DNA of 64,000 nt from Chryseobacterium sp. (GCF_019236175.1 NZ_JAFAJM010000009.1:124001-188000); one strand, 5' to 3'; positions 28,082-37,649 are shown, numbered from the stretch's first letter. The notes: a model not told the origin generated them from the sequence alone. A program made the numbers and translations.

Positions 28082-28102
28082 TTTGAAGTCGCAAATGTAC
28101 AC

Positions 28103-28611
28103 CTAGATTTTGATACTATCACAATAGATTAACAAAATTTAACGAACCTTTAAAAAAACTGAATTTACGGAGTAATATAAGTTTTAGCTTCCCATGTCCA
28201 TCATACGACCCAATACCATTCTTAGAGATTTTATCCAGAAAAAAAGCTAATAAGAACTAACTTTTATCATGATTTCCAATTATTTACAAAACCCTGTTGT
28301 TATTCTCCGGCAATTGAATTATTTTTGCCGGAAATTTAGACAACAAATGAACAATGAAAAATTTATATTTTATCTGTCTTATAATGAGCCGACTGCATAA
28401 TGTTAGCTTATAAAGCCCAGTCTTTGATTTCTTATTATTTTAAGCACATCTATTCTATTGTAAAGAAAGCGCTTTGATGAGCGTTGCTGTGGGAGTTAAT
28501 TAAAATATATTATTAGTTTATGAAAAATTAACATATATTTATTAAAAATATTCGTATTTTTATATAGTATTAACACCACATTCATGAAACACTTTAAAAT
28601 CACTTATCATT
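28103..28611. other. 509-bp intergenic region, no gene seen
   Basis: This AT-rich gap lies between a leftward and a rightward gene, so it should hold both promoters. I found no ORF above about 20 codons, no RNA gene that I can identify and no transposon ends. A short palindrome, AAAGCGCTTT, lies near 28466. A 17-codon reading frame near 28347 was not accepted. Confidence 0.5.
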
Positions 28612-29010
28612 ATGAAAAAATTATTACCAACAATCCTTTTGGGATTGGCAGTTCTTTCCTTAACAGCGTGTAAACATCCCGGAAAAGAAACAGAAACAAT
28701 CAGCAGTACCGTGAGCAGCCCGGAAAACGAAGATGATATTATTAAAAACGTATATGTTGACAACTACGGAGAAAAGATAGAAGTCAGCATAAACAATACA
28801 AAGAACACTGCCTCCATACATCTGGACGGAAAAACATATGACCTTAAAAAAAGTGATGCTCTGCCTGAGTATACAGCCTCTAATGAAGAGTATCAATATT
28901 CCGAAATTAAAGGTAATATTACATTTCTGAAGAAAAATGTAGATATGGTTCTCTTCCATTTTAAAAAAGATAAAAAAGAATCAGGCCCGGCTAAAATGGC
29001 ATCATATTAG
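28612..29010 (+). CDS. lipoprotein with MliC-like (lysozyme inhibitor-type) domain
   Basis: A 132-residue lipoprotein. Lipobox SLTAC at about residues 16-20 is followed by a Ser/Glu-rich linker. The domain at about 45-122 reads VDNYGEKIEVSINNTKNTAS, then IHLDGKTYDLKK and later FLKKNVDMVLFHFKK. This order (strand, 'ATVxLDGxxYxL' strand, Ser/Ala-rich loop, final strand) resembles MliC, a periplasmic inhibitor of C-type lysozyme. The cysteine pair typical of many MliC proteins is missing, so the call is tentative. The META-domain lipoprotein follows after 34 bases and is probably in the same operon. Confidence 0.55.
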   Translation: MKKLLPTILLGLAVLSLTACKHPGKETETISSTVSSPENEDDIIKNVYVDNYGEKIEVSINNTKNTASIHLDGKTYDLKKSDALPEYTASNEEYQYSEIKGNITFLKKNVDMVLFHFKKDKKESGPAKMASY

Positions 29011-29044
29011 CTAAGAGTTAAACAGTCATTTAAAAAACGATGTT

Positions 29045-29476
29045 ATGAAAAATTTGTATTACTATTTATCAGCCCTTTTTCTAGTTGTATTTCTTGTTGC
29101 GTGCAAAGCACCGGCTGCCCAACAAAAAACTACAGATATCACAGGAAAAACCTGGAAGTTAACTGAACTTAACGGCCAGCCTATTAAGTTAAAGAATCCT
29201 AAAAACAACCCTTATTTCAAACTTAATACGGACGGGATGAGATATGAAGGTCATGCAGGATGTAATGGTTTAGGTGGTACATTTGAAATCAAACCTGAGA
29301 TGATGAGAATTAAATTCAATCAGGGAATGTCTACGATGATGGCTTGTGAAGATCTGGATATTGAAAACCAGTTCACAAAAGCTTTGCTTTCTGCAGATAA
29401 CTATTCTGTAAACGGGAATACTCTGACTTTAAATAAAGCGAGAATGGCTCCTTTAGCTAAGTTTGTGCTTCAATAA
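29045..29476 (+). CDS. META domain-containing lipoprotein (HslJ-like)
   Basis: A 143-residue lipoprotein. Lipobox LVAC at about residues 17-20 precedes a META domain (about 32-141), with GKTWKLTELNGQPI, the core GHAGCNGLGGTFEI and STMMACEDLDIENQFTKAL. In Escherichia coli, HslJ is a heat-inducible outer-membrane protein linked to novobiocin tolerance; the molecular role of the domain is unknown. It follows the MliC-like lipoprotein with a 34-base gap and ends at a strong terminator. Confidence 0.88.
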   Translation: MKNLYYYLSALFLVVFLVACKAPAAQQKTTDITGKTWKLTELNGQPIKLKNPKNNPYFKLNTDGMRYEGHAGCNGLGGTFEIKPEMMRIKFNQGMSTMMACEDLDIENQFTKALLSADNYSVNGNTLTLNKARMAPLAKFVLQ

Positions 29477-29502
29477 AAACATTCAATGAATGAACTTCAT
29501 AT

Positions 29503-29534
29503 AAAAAGAGCTCCTTCCAGAAGGGGCTCTTTTT
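29503..29534. terminator. bidirectional terminator between META lipoprotein and SemiSWEET genes
   Basis: A 14-bp stem with one G-U pair (29503-29516 with 29521-29534), loop CCAG, with an A run on the left and a T run on the right. It sits exactly between two convergent genes. Confidence 0.85.
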
Positions 29535-29536
29535 TA

Positions 29537-29800
29537 TTATAGTTGTTTTTTGTGATATATTATATAACAGACCAGCAGACATACATTCACTGCAGCCGCA
29601 AATGAATTGGACAGAATAATGGGCAGTTCATCTTTTTTCACTCCGTACCATACCCACAGGCTAAGCCCTGAAATAAGCACTAAAACCATAACCAGAGAAA
29701 TATCTTTTACATTTTTTTCTCTGATTATTTTAATCAGCTGGGGAAGCATAGATACAGAAGTCAAAATTCCCGCAATAATACCCAATATATTTTCGTTCAT
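29537..29800 (-). CDS. SemiSWEET-type PQ-loop transporter
   Basis: An 87-residue membrane protein with a single three-helix bundle, the half-size form of the SWEET sugar uniporters, which works as a dimer. The PQ-loop motif SMLPQLIKIIREKN is in helix 1, and helices lie at about residues 5-22, 36-54 and 63-82. The Trp/Asn pocket is suggested by LWVWYGVKKDELPIILSNSF. It lies 23 bases downstream of the FAD oxidoreductase gene and is likely transcribed with it. The substrate (sucrose or glucose in studied examples) is not predictable. Confidence 0.85.
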   Translation of the reverse strand: MNENILGIIAGILTSVSMLPQLIKIIREKNVKDISLVMVLVLISGLSLWVWYGVKKDELPIILSNSFAAAVNVCLLVCYIIYHKKQL

Positions 29801-29823
29801 CCCATTCAGTTTACCTTTAAAAC

Positions 29824-30855
29824 TTATTTAAATCTATTCAGAGCAACTTCTTCATGTAAAGGAATATTGTCTTCTATAAAACGATAAAGATCATTTGCAA
29901 AATAAGATCCGTTCAGAATTCCTCTTGCTCCTAAGCCATTAAAAACATAGAGATTTTCAAAATTCTCATGTCTGCCCATAATAGGCCTTCTGTCTTTTAC
30001 CGTAGGGCGAAAACCAAAATGAACTTCTTTCACTTCAAAATCATGGGGATAAAATTCAGAAAGTCCGTTTACCAGCTGATTTACCGCGGATTCGTCTATA
30101 TGATGATGAAGTTGTTCTCTGTCATAAGTTCCGCCGTAGAAATGCAGACCGTTATCCGTTGGAAATAAAAAGTGTTTCTTCTTAATGGTTACGTCAGGAG
30201 TCTTTTCTGAAAGTCTGACTTTAATGTGATGTCCTTTATTCGGGTTGACAGCAATTTCAGAAAAATAAGGATTTTCTTTCACTCCCATCCCTTCACAGAA
30301 GATTATATTTTTAAAACCAAAGTCTTTATAAGATGATTCGGAGGGCTTAAGATGTTCATAATCGAATTTTTCTCTTACCAAATGATCATTTTTTTCAAGA
30401 AAACCAAATAAACCCGCAAAAAATCCACTAACATTCAATCTGGCAGACTGATTCACCTTTCCGCTGAGAAAATCGTTTTTTACCCCATTTAAAGACTCAA
30501 AATTTGGGTTCAGAAAACCGGATAAATCTTCATTACCGGATTTTTTTAGCCAGAGCTTCTGTTCATTTTCATCATGGAAAATTCTGTGAATGGATTGATC
30601 TACTAAATAATTTTTCCCGGTATATGATGCTATTTCTTCGAGAGTATTTTTAAGAAAATCAATTTGTTCCTGCGCTTTCCAGAAGGTTGTAAATTTTTTA
30701 AGAACCACAGGATTGATAATTCCCGCAGAAATTTGGGATGCGCTTTTCCTACCCTCTGAAAACAGGACAAAGGATTTGTTATTCTTAATCAGCCTGTGCG
30801 CGAAGAAAAGTCCTGCATACCCGTCTCCCACAATAATATAATCTACATTTCTCAT
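29824..30855 (-). CDS. FAD-dependent oxidoreductase (DAO family)
   Basis: A 343-residue flavoenzyme of the DadA/ThiO/glycine-oxidase type. The Rossmann dinucleotide-binding start is YIIVGDGYAGLFFAHRLI (residues 5-22). The C-terminal FAD contact GFRPTVKDRRPIMGRH and FNGLGARGILNGSYF are typical. The frame is open for 45 codons upstream, but these run through a terminator hairpin, so MRNVDYIIVG at 30855 is the start. It probably oxidises an amino acid or amine, but no substrate can be named. It lies just after the gld operon terminator and before the SemiSWEET gene. Confidence 0.88.
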   Translation of the reverse strand: MRNVDYIIVGDGYAGLFFAHRLIKNNKSFVLFSEGRKSASQISAGIINPVVLKKFTTFWKAQEQIDFLKNTLEEIASYTGKNYLVDQSIHRIFHDENEQKLWLKKSGNEDLSGFLNPNFESLNGVKNDFLSGKVNQSARLNVSGFFAGLFGFLEKNDHLVREKFDYEHLKPSESSYKDFGFKNIIFCEGMGVKENPYFSEIAVNPNKGHHIKVRLSEKTPDVTIKKKHFLFPTDNGLHFYGGTYDREQLHHHIDESAVNQLVNGLSEFYPHDFEVKEVHFGFRPTVKDRRPIMGRHENFENLYVFNGLGARGILNGSYFANDLYRFIEDNIPLHEEVALNRFK

Positions 30856-30860
30856 AATAA

Positions 30861-30890
30861 AAAAAACCTGAGTAAAAATACTCAGGTTTT
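30861..30890 (-). terminator. terminator of the gldKLMN operon
   Basis: A perfect 12-bp stem (30863-30874 with 30879-30890) with a 4-nt loop, 20 bases past the gldN stop. On the minus strand a T run follows. It ends only about 6 bases before the FAD oxidoreductase ATG. Confidence 0.85.
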
Positions 30891-30910
30891 GTATAAATAT
30901 CAAGTGAAAT

Positions 30911-31849
30911 TTAGTAATTCCACATATCATTTTCCATTTCAAGGATCTGCGCTTTGATTCTGTCGCTTTCATCAAGCTGATCATCAGCATCTCTAGGAAT
31001 ATAATCTTTAATAGTACCGTCTCCTAAACCGCTTGAAGATTTATAGATTACAGAAGAGAATCTTCTTGCATTGATAATATCATCGAAAGATAAATCAGCT
31101 GAAGAGTTTTTTCTGTTGTACACATAATTGTTAGCTAAGATATCTCTTGCATTAGGATAGAAGATCCAGAACAGATCGATAAGCTCATCATTACTTGCAA
31201 GCAGCTTACCATCAGGTCCTACAACACCCTGTACTGCAGGATCAGGTCCCATAGCAGCAATACCAAGAGGTCTGTACTTCATCTGTCCGTCTCTCTTATC
31301 AATGAACCACATTCCCATAATTTTAAGAACTTTCACTTTATCAGTAGTCGTCTCAATAATATCGGTATATTCTTTTTTCTCCTGTTCGGTTAACTGTCTA
31401 CCAGAGTTCAGAATATCAATCGCTGCATCACTGATTTTCACATTAACCAATCTTTTCTTAATGGCTTCAGGAGTCAGTTTATCAACGAAATTCTCATCAT
31501 TGTAAACCTGCTCAATCTTACCGCTCAAAGCAGCATCAAGCAATAATTTATATAAAGATCTTGTAGGAGTGGAAAGTAATCCGTCCGGATTGTCATAATA
31601 GAATGGCTGATTGATCTTATCATTCATATCAATGATTTCCCAAACAAACATACTTTTAAGGATATCTTTATCTTCTACAAAACCATATTCAAGAGGCTTT
31701 ACTGTTTTATCAATAATAGTATCACCAACTTTTTGTTTGTTCTCCTCTCTCATCTTTCTAAACTCTTCTGGAGAAGAAGCGTTCAGAATAGTCTGGGACA
31801 AAGCAAATCCCGAAACTAATACTAAAAGGGTGCTAATATATTTTTTCAT
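30911..31849 (-). CDS. gldN: gliding motility / type IX secretion protein GldN
   Basis: A 312-residue periplasmic component of the T9SS. GldN (PorN in Porphyromonas) joins the outer-membrane-associated GldK in the periplasmic ring above the GldLM motor. The signal peptide is visible (KKYISTLLVLVSGFALSQ). The central region PLGIAAMGPDPAVQGVVGPD and FWIFYPNARDILANNYVYN are highly characteristic of the family. Last gene of the gld operon, 20 bases after gldM, and followed by a strong terminator. Confidence 0.95.
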   Translation of the reverse strand: MKKYISTLLVLVSGFALSQTILNASSPEEFRKMREENKQKVGDTIIDKTVKPLEYGFVEDKDILKSMFVWEIIDMNDKINQPFYYDNPDGLLSTPTRSLYKLLLDAALSGKIEQVYNDENFVDKLTPEAIKKRLVNVKISDAAIDILNSGRQLTEQEKKEYTDIIETTTDKVKVLKIMGMWFIDKRDGQMKYRPLGIAAMGPDPAVQGVVGPDGKLLASNDELIDLFWIFYPNARDILANNYVYNRKNSSADLSFDDIINARRFSSVIYKSSSGLGDGTIKDYIPRDADDQLDESDRIKAQILEMENDMWNY

Positions 31850-31869
31850 AATAAGTTACAATTTTAGTC

Positions 31870-33459
31870 CTATTGAACATTAATTAATATAGGAGTAATG
31901 TTTTTAATCTGTTGCCCTTCTAAACCTTGAGCTGTTGCTTTAATATCAAAGATTGAGAATACATCTCCTGATCTTAAGTTTCTTACCAGTCCGGCTGCCT
32001 CACCTAAAGAGTTTCCGTGGATCAGCAATGCTGCTTTTCCAGGTACTCTAACCATAAACTGAGTTACCGTGAATGAAACCGGGAAGTCGAAGTCAGGAAT
32101 CGTTGCCTGTACCGTCTGATTCGGAATAGAAGTTGCCGGCATAGACAATATATTCTGTCCTCTCATCTGACCTTGTGGTGGCGGTACATTCTTGATTCTG
32201 TATTCAAATACCTGAGATACTGATTTTCCATAAGGATCTAAACCAGATAATGTTAACTTAACTGTATTACCTGCACCAGGTCTTACATTCCATTTACCAG
32301 GTCCTGTACTTTTCACAGTAGCTCCCGGAACTGATAATGAAAGTTTAGAATTGTCAGCCCCTAAGATTGATCCTGAAACAGGGTTCTCAAGTCCTCTATA
32401 CATTACATTCATTTTATCAGCAGAAAGTAATAATCCTTTTTCAAGTTTTACTTCTCTAGGTCCTGCAATTACATTGTATGTATGCGTCCAAGGGAAGCTT
32501 TGTGGCTTACCAGAAGCATCTGTTAATGTAATTGTACCTCCTAATTTATGCTCTCCAATTCCAGCACCTGAAATTGAAATAGTACCTTTTCCGTTTTCTT
32601 GTTTGCTAACACCTGAAATGTTGATCTTATTACTGTTAGAATAAGTACCTAACATTACTTTTACTTCAGCCTGCTTACCTGCCTGAATATCAACCGGACC
32701 GGAAACAATAGGCTCGTAGTTAGAAAACTTAATACTTGCATCTACTTTTTCCTGAAGCAATAATGCCAATGCATCTGACTGCACATTTCTGGCATCATTT
32801 TGGATAATTTCCAAATTGGATATTGCAGCGATTAGCGGCTGGTGGTAAAATTTATTCTGGAACCATGTCTTATCATTCGGAGATTTCCCTTTAGGATATT
32901 CCGCGATAAGAGATTTGTTGGCTCTTTCCACTAAATCTTTAAGCTGAGCATTGTTACCGAAAGTTGCATTGATATAATTTCTTACGTCATCAATTTTATT
33001 TTTCAGGTCCAGTGCATTTTTTGAAGGGGTATTTTCATCTCCTTCCTTAAAGAAATATTCCGTGGTAGCTTCGTTATTGTTAAGTGCAGCAAAATTCTCA
33101 CTTACATCGATTTCTTTACCCTCTTTATCTTTGTCATGAAACTCAGACTGTTTTTTTAACAAATCTTTGATATCCTGAGCAGATTTCACAAGTACATCAA
33201 TCTTGGATTTCAATAATTTATATTGTCCCCAAGGTTGTTCGTAAGTATCGGGAACCTGTCTAGCCTTAGCTTCCAGTGTTCTTTCAAAAATCTTCTCGTT
33301 TTTATTTTCTGTTAAACGTCTGGTTTCATTCAATGCTTTAGTAGAGTCATAGTATGATCTGATGATTTCTGCATCAATATTTAGGGCCATCATCGCGATG
33401 AAAACCAGATACATCAGGTTGATCATCTTCTGACGAGGGGTCTGTTTTCCTTGTGCCAT
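31870..33459 (-). CDS. gldM: type IX secretion motor subunit GldM
   Basis: A 529-residue inner-membrane protein with a single N-terminal helix (about residues 13-33) and a long periplasmic shaft of four domains. It works with GldL as the proton-driven motor of T9SS and gliding. The functionally important Arg9 described in Flavobacterium johnsoniae is present in MAQGKQTPRQK. The two central Ig-like domains and the C-terminal domain that contacts GldKN follow in order. Full length, second-last in the operon. Confidence 0.96.
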   Translation of the reverse strand: MAQGKQTPRQKMINLMYLVFIAMMALNIDAEIIRSYYDSTKALNETRRLTENKNEKIFERTLEAKARQVPDTYEQPWGQYKLLKSKIDVLVKSAQDIKDLLKKQSEFHDKDKEGKEIDVSENFAALNNNEATTEYFFKEGDENTPSKNALDLKNKIDDVRNYINATFGNNAQLKDLVERANKSLIAEYPKGKSPNDKTWFQNKFYHQPLIAAISNLEIIQNDARNVQSDALALLLQEKVDASIKFSNYEPIVSGPVDIQAGKQAEVKVMLGTYSNSNKINISGVSKQENGKGTISISGAGIGEHKLGGTITLTDASGKPQSFPWTHTYNVIAGPREVKLEKGLLLSADKMNVMYRGLENPVSGSILGADNSKLSLSVPGATVKSTGPGKWNVRPGAGNTVKLTLSGLDPYGKSVSQVFEYRIKNVPPPQGQMRGQNILSMPATSIPNQTVQATIPDFDFPVSFTVTQFMVRVPGKAALLIHGNSLGEAAGLVRNLRSGDVFSIFDIKATAQGLEGQQIKNITPILINVQ

Positions 33460-33511
33460 TCTCTGTTATTTGTTTTTGATTAAGTAGTTAAATTTTAGAA
33501 ATGGTTAGGAA

Positions 33512-34204
33512 TTAAGACTTCATAGCAGTTAACATACCACCATAAACTCTGTTTAAATTATTAAGATTAGTTGTTAAACCTTGTAGCTCTTGATTGAATT
33601 TTTCAGATTGCTCGGCAGATTTTTGCATATCTGATACATATTTATTGGCAAATTCAGATTGCTTCTTACCATTCTCAAGTTGCATAGCGTATAAAGCATT
33701 CATACTTTCCATATGCTGAGCAGCTTTGTTTAACTGATCGTTATATTTATGAGTAGAAGCAGATACGTCAACCGTCTGATTGATCTGATCTACAGAATTT
33801 GAAAATTTATCAATTCCTGTTCTTAATCTGTCAAATAACTGAACATCTAATTTTGCATCCTGAAGCATTTTGTCTAATTTGTTAGAAAGAGAATTTTCTA
33901 ATTCTGCAAATTGAGCATTCGTATTTTTAGTGGTTACATTAGAGTGTAATGGGTTTGGGTTAGCATGTTTATCTAATAATTCAGGATAAACATTTTCCCA
34001 TGCATAAGACTCTTCAGTTTTCGGAGGGTCAAATGCAAAAATGATAAAGATAATAGCCTCCGTAATAAGTCCCACAGTAAGTGCTATATTACCGTTGATG
34101 GGTCCCAGTGTAATGTGAGTAATTTTAAGCCAAGCTCCAAGAATTACAATTGCAGCACCGAATGAATAGAAGAAATTCATCCAAGCATCTTTAGTCTTAA
34201 ACAT
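33512..34204 (-). CDS. gldL: type IX secretion motor subunit GldL
   Basis: A 230-residue inner-membrane protein with two N-terminal helices (about residues 12-29 and 39-58) and a cytoplasmic coiled-coil-rich tail. It forms the pentameric ring around the GldM dimer. The conserved membrane glutamate needed for proton coupling is at residue 49 (GLITEAIIFIIFAF), as in F. johnsoniae. The C-terminal part (SNKLDKMLQDAKLDVQLFDR) is strongly helical. Length normal for the shorter GldL form. Confidence 0.95.
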   Translation of the reverse strand: MFKTKDAWMNFFYSFGAAIVILGAWLKITHITLGPINGNIALTVGLITEAIIFIIFAFDPPKTEESYAWENVYPELLDKHANPNPLHSNVTTKNTNAQFAELENSLSNKLDKMLQDAKLDVQLFDRLRTGIDKFSNSVDQINQTVDVSASTHKYNDQLNKAAQHMESMNALYAMQLENGKKQSEFANKYVSDMQKSAEQSEKFNQELQGLTTNLNNLNRVYGGMLTAMKS

Positions 34205-34265
34205 ATTGAGTTAGTTTTTTTAATGTTAAATAAAATTGTTATTGAAAAATGAATTGTCTGGTTTA

Positions 34266-35687
34266 TTATCTGTTAACTCTTCTTGGCTTAACAGCTGCCT
34301 CAGGAATATCCTGTACAGTTCTAAATCCGATATAGCTTCTTGCTGAATCTTTTCTCTCCCAATCTCTTGCACCCGTCATTAACGCATATCCTATATCTTT
34401 CCAAGATCCTCCTCTTACAGACTTCTTAGTATCCTTTTTATCTTTAGTAGAAGGATTTAATGTTGAAGAGAATCCGTATGAAGAATTGTTATACGCAGAT
34501 TCTGTCCACTCAGAAACGTTTCCAGCCATATCAAATAACCCAAATCCATTTTTCTTAAATTTCTTAACTGGAGCTGTATATGTATAAGTACCTTTTTTCT
34601 CGTCTTCCATGTAGTTACCTCTCTTCGGTTTGAAGTTGGCTAAGTAGCAACCTCTGTCATCCATTAAGTATGGACCGCCCCAAGGGTAAGTAGCATTTTG
34701 CATTCCCCCTCTTGCAGCATATTCCCATTCGATTTCTGTAGGAAGACGGAACTGCAATGGTCTTTGTTTTTTTCTTTTTAAACTTTCGTTGTAATCCGTT
34801 TTCAATTTAGATCTGAAGTTACAATAAGCTCTTGCCTGATCCCAGGTTACTCCAACTACCGGGTAGTTTTTGTAAGCCTTGTGCCAGAAATACTGTTCGA
34901 ATAATGGCTCATTGTAAGCAAAGTGGAAATCTTTTACCCAAACAGTGGTATCGGGATACACCGCAATACTTGAACTCTTCAGGTAATTAACTCCTCTTTC
35001 GTTATCTGCAAGTGCAGCATCCATATCTCCCCAACGGTACGTATATTTAAGCTTGCTTACATCTAAAATTCTTTCGTTTCCAATTCTGGAAGACGCAGGT
35101 AAGTACATAGATTCTAAAACTTCTGCATATTCCACATCAGGATATTTTGTAGTACTCCAGTGTAAAGGAATTTTCCAATCTAATCTTTTGCTCGCATCAT
35201 AAGTTCCGTCTTCTCGGCCACCCTGGCCTTCCATATATTCTTGATAAGGTGTTAAATTTTCTTCTTTTTTAGCAAGGTATGCGTAATCTCCTATACCGGT
35301 TCCTTTACGTCCGCCTTCATCACCACCTTCTCCGGCAGCTTCGGCAAGTAAAGTTCTAGCGATAGAATCTCTTACATAATTGATAAATACCCTGTATTCC
35401 GCATTAGTAGTTTCCGCTTCATCCATGAAGAAAGAGGAGACAGTAACGGTCTTCAATGCTGTTTTTTCAGGTGTATGTGTTGGATCCTGATCAGCAAGAC
35501 CAGCAACAAATGAACCTGCAGGAATAGCAACCATTCCGTATGGTCTTTCCGCAACAAATGATTTCGTTTTTTCTCTTGGTATCAATTCTCCTTTTGTTCC
35601 TGGCTTCCCTACAGAAGAGCTGCCACCACCTGAACAAGATACCGATGCTACTGACGCAGACAATAATAAAAGAAATATCCTTTTCAT
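34266..35687 (-). CDS. gldK: type IX secretion lipoprotein GldK
   Basis: A 473-residue lipoprotein of the outer membrane that forms the T9SS ring with GldN. The lipobox lies at about residues 15-19 (SVSC) followed by GGGSSSVG. The body is a formylglycine-generating-enzyme-like (sulfatase-modifying factor) fold without its active-site cysteines, with PVVGVTWDQARAYCNFRS, FRLPTEIEWEYAARGG and FDMAGNVSEWTES. It is first of the four gld genes, 108 bases after glmS on the same strand, so read-through from glmS is possible. Confidence 0.96.
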   Translation of the reverse strand: MKRIFLLLLSASVASVSCSGGGSSSVGKPGTKGELIPREKTKSFVAERPYGMVAIPAGSFVAGLADQDPTHTPEKTALKTVTVSSFFMDEAETTNAEYRVFINYVRDSIARTLLAEAAGEGGDEGGRKGTGIGDYAYLAKKEENLTPYQEYMEGQGGREDGTYDASKRLDWKIPLHWSTTKYPDVEYAEVLESMYLPASSRIGNERILDVSKLKYTYRWGDMDAALADNERGVNYLKSSSIAVYPDTTVWVKDFHFAYNEPLFEQYFWHKAYKNYPVVGVTWDQARAYCNFRSKLKTDYNESLKRKKQRPLQFRLPTEIEWEYAARGGMQNATYPWGGPYLMDDRGCYLANFKPKRGNYMEDEKKGTYTYTAPVKKFKKNGFGLFDMAGNVSEWTESAYNNSSYGFSSTLNPSTKDKKDTKKSVRGGSWKDIGYALMTGARDWERKDSARSYIGFRTVQDIPEAAVKPRRVNR

Positions 35688-35795
35688 GTTAATTTTTATA
35701 ATTAAGCCGTAAATATATAATTTTTTTAAGAAACTTTTAAGATTTTTTTTGAAATAACGGAAGAAATCTAAATTTATTTTATTTACAACAACATT

Positions 35796-37649
35796 TTATT
35801 CAACGGTCACAGATTTTGCCAAGTTTCTTGGCTGATCTACGTTTGCGCCCCTATATACTGCGATATAATAAGCAAGCAATTGAAGAGGTACTGAAGCCAC
35901 TATCGGAGAGAAACATTCTGATGTTTCAGGAATTTCAATAACATAGTCTGCCATTTCACTTACCTGACGGTCTCCTTTATTAACCACAGCGATAACTTTT
36001 CCTTTTCTTGCCTTAATTTCCTGAACATTACTTACGATTTTATCATAGTGTCCTTTTTTAGGCGCTATAATCACAATCGGCATATTCTCGTCAATCAGAG
36101 CAATTGGACCGTGCTTCATTTCCGCAGCCGGATATCCTTCTGCGTGGATATAAGAAATTTCTTTTAATTTTAATGCTCCTTCTAGGGCAGCAGGATAATT
36201 GTATCCTCTTCCCAAATAAAGGAAGTTGGTAGCACTTACAAAATCTTTTGCAATGTCCTGAACCTGCTCATGCGTAGCGCTCAGTACTTCTTCAATTCTT
36301 CTCGGAATAGCATCTAACTCTGCAATTAAGCTCATAAATTCAGCGTTCCCTAAATTTCCATTGTGCTTACCTAGCTTAAATGCTATTAATGTAAGAATGG
36401 TAAGCTGGGCTGTAAATGCTTTTGTTGAAGCAACCCCGATCTCAGGGCCGGCATGGGTATATGACCCTGCATCTGTAATTCTGGCGATAGATGAGTCTAC
36501 CACATTACATATACCATATATAAATGCTCCTTTTTCTTTTGCCAGTTTTAAAGCGGCCATTGTATCTGCTGTCTCTCCTGACTGAGAAATGGCAATTACA
36601 ACATCTTTATCCGTAATAATAGGGTTTCTGTATCTGAATTCGGAAGCATATTCTACTTCAACAGGAATTCTTGCATATTCTTCAATAAGGTATTCCCCGA
36701 TAAGACCGGCATGCCACGAAGTTCCACATGCAATGATAATAATCCTGTTAGCATTTTTGAATTTCTCTACATGATCCCAGATTCCTGCCATTTTGATTAT
36801 TCCTTCATCTACAAGCAATCTTCCTCTCATCGTATCGTGTACAGATTTAGGCTGTTCAAAGATTTCTTTAAGCATGAAATGCTCATATCCTCCTTTCTCT
36901 ATCTGCTCTAAGCTTAATTTTAGCTTTTGGATCTCCGGTTCTATTTTAGAATTCTCACTAATGGTTCTGATATCTACTCCATGCTCAAGAGAAATTGTAG
37001 CCATATGACCTTCTTCAAGATAAATCGCTTCTTTTGTAAATTCTACAAATGGAGAAGCATCAGAAGCGATAAAGTATTCTTTATCCCCGATCCCAATTGC
37101 CAAAGGTGAACCTAATCTACCTACGACCAGTATTCCCGGATAATCCTCATGAAGGACAGTAATCGCATAAGCACCATATACTTCATTCAGTGCATATCTT
37201 ACTGCTGTCGGGAAATCGTTTTCAGGATTAAGATCCATAAAATGCTGAATAAGATTTACCAATACTTCAGTATCTGTTTCAGACTGGAAAGTAAATCCTT
37301 TTTCAGTAAGCATCTTTTTAATTGTATCATAGTTCTCTATAATACCATTATGTACAATAGCTATTTTCCCATTGTTTGACAAATGTGGATGAGAGTTTCT
37401 GTCACTTGGAACCCCGTGTGTTGCCCAACGGGTATGTCCCATTCCTATTTTGGCTGTTCCTTTCAGTCCTTCCGAAATATTAACAAGATCGTCTACTTTT
37501 CCTTTTGTTTTTTCGACTTCAAACTTATTATTTGCAGCTTCCAAAACGATTCCCGCACTGTCATATCCTCTGTATTCTAATCTTCTAAGACCATTGATAA
37601 CAATATCATAAGCATCTTGAAAACCTGTATATCCTACTATTCCGCACAT
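35796..37649 (-). CDS. glmS: glutamine--fructose-6-phosphate aminotransferase (isomerizing)
   Basis: A 617-residue enzyme that makes glucosamine-6-phosphate, the first step to UDP-GlcNAc for peptidoglycan and LPS. The N-terminal glutaminase domain begins with the catalytic Cys after Met removal (MCGIVGYTG), and HTRWATHG follows. The two SIS domains (about residues 290-420 and 460-600) show ACGTSWHAG, SQSGETADT and the C-terminal DQPRNLAKSVTVE. No glmS-ribozyme-like leader is evident: only 25 bases separate it from the upstream DUF4270 gene. Confidence 0.98.
   Translation of the reverse strand: MCGIVGYTGFQDAYDIVINGLRRLEYRGYDSAGIVLEAANNKFEVEKTKGKVDDLVNISEGLKGTAKIGMGHTRWATHGVPSDRNSHPHLSNNGKIAIVHNGIIENYDTIKKMLTEKGFTFQSETDTEVLVNLIQHFMDLNPENDFPTAVRYALNEVYGAYAITVLHEDYPGILVVGRLGSPLAIGIGDKEYFIASDASPFVEFTKEAIYLEEGHMATISLEHGVDIRTISENSKIEPEIQKLKLSLEQIEKGGYEHFMLKEIFEQPKSVHDTMRGRLLVDEGIIKMAGIWDHVEKFKNANRIIIIACGTSWHAGLIGEYLIEEYARIPVEVEYASEFRYRNPIITDKDVVIAISQSGETADTMAALKLAKEKGAFIYGICNVVDSSIARITDAGSYTHAGPEIGVASTKAFTAQLTILTLIAFKLGKHNGNLGNAEFMSLIAELDAIPRRIEEVLSATHEQVQDIAKDFVSATNFLYLGRGYNYPAALEGALKLKEISYIHAEGYPAAEMKHGPIALIDENMPIVIIAPKKGHYDKIVSNVQEIKARKGKVIAVVNKGDRQVSEMADYVIEIPETSECFSPIVASVPLQLLAYYIAVYRGANVDQPRNLAKSVTVE

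Noticed and set aside
28347..28400. 17-codon frame (MNNEKFIFYLSYNEPTA) in the long intergenic region
   Set aside because: Too short, no ribosome-binding signal that I can support, and no recognised family.
30856..30990. 45-codon N-terminal extension of the FAD oxidoreductase
   Set aside because: It runs through the gldN terminator hairpin and the 3' end of gldN. The FAD-binding fold begins right at the later ATG.
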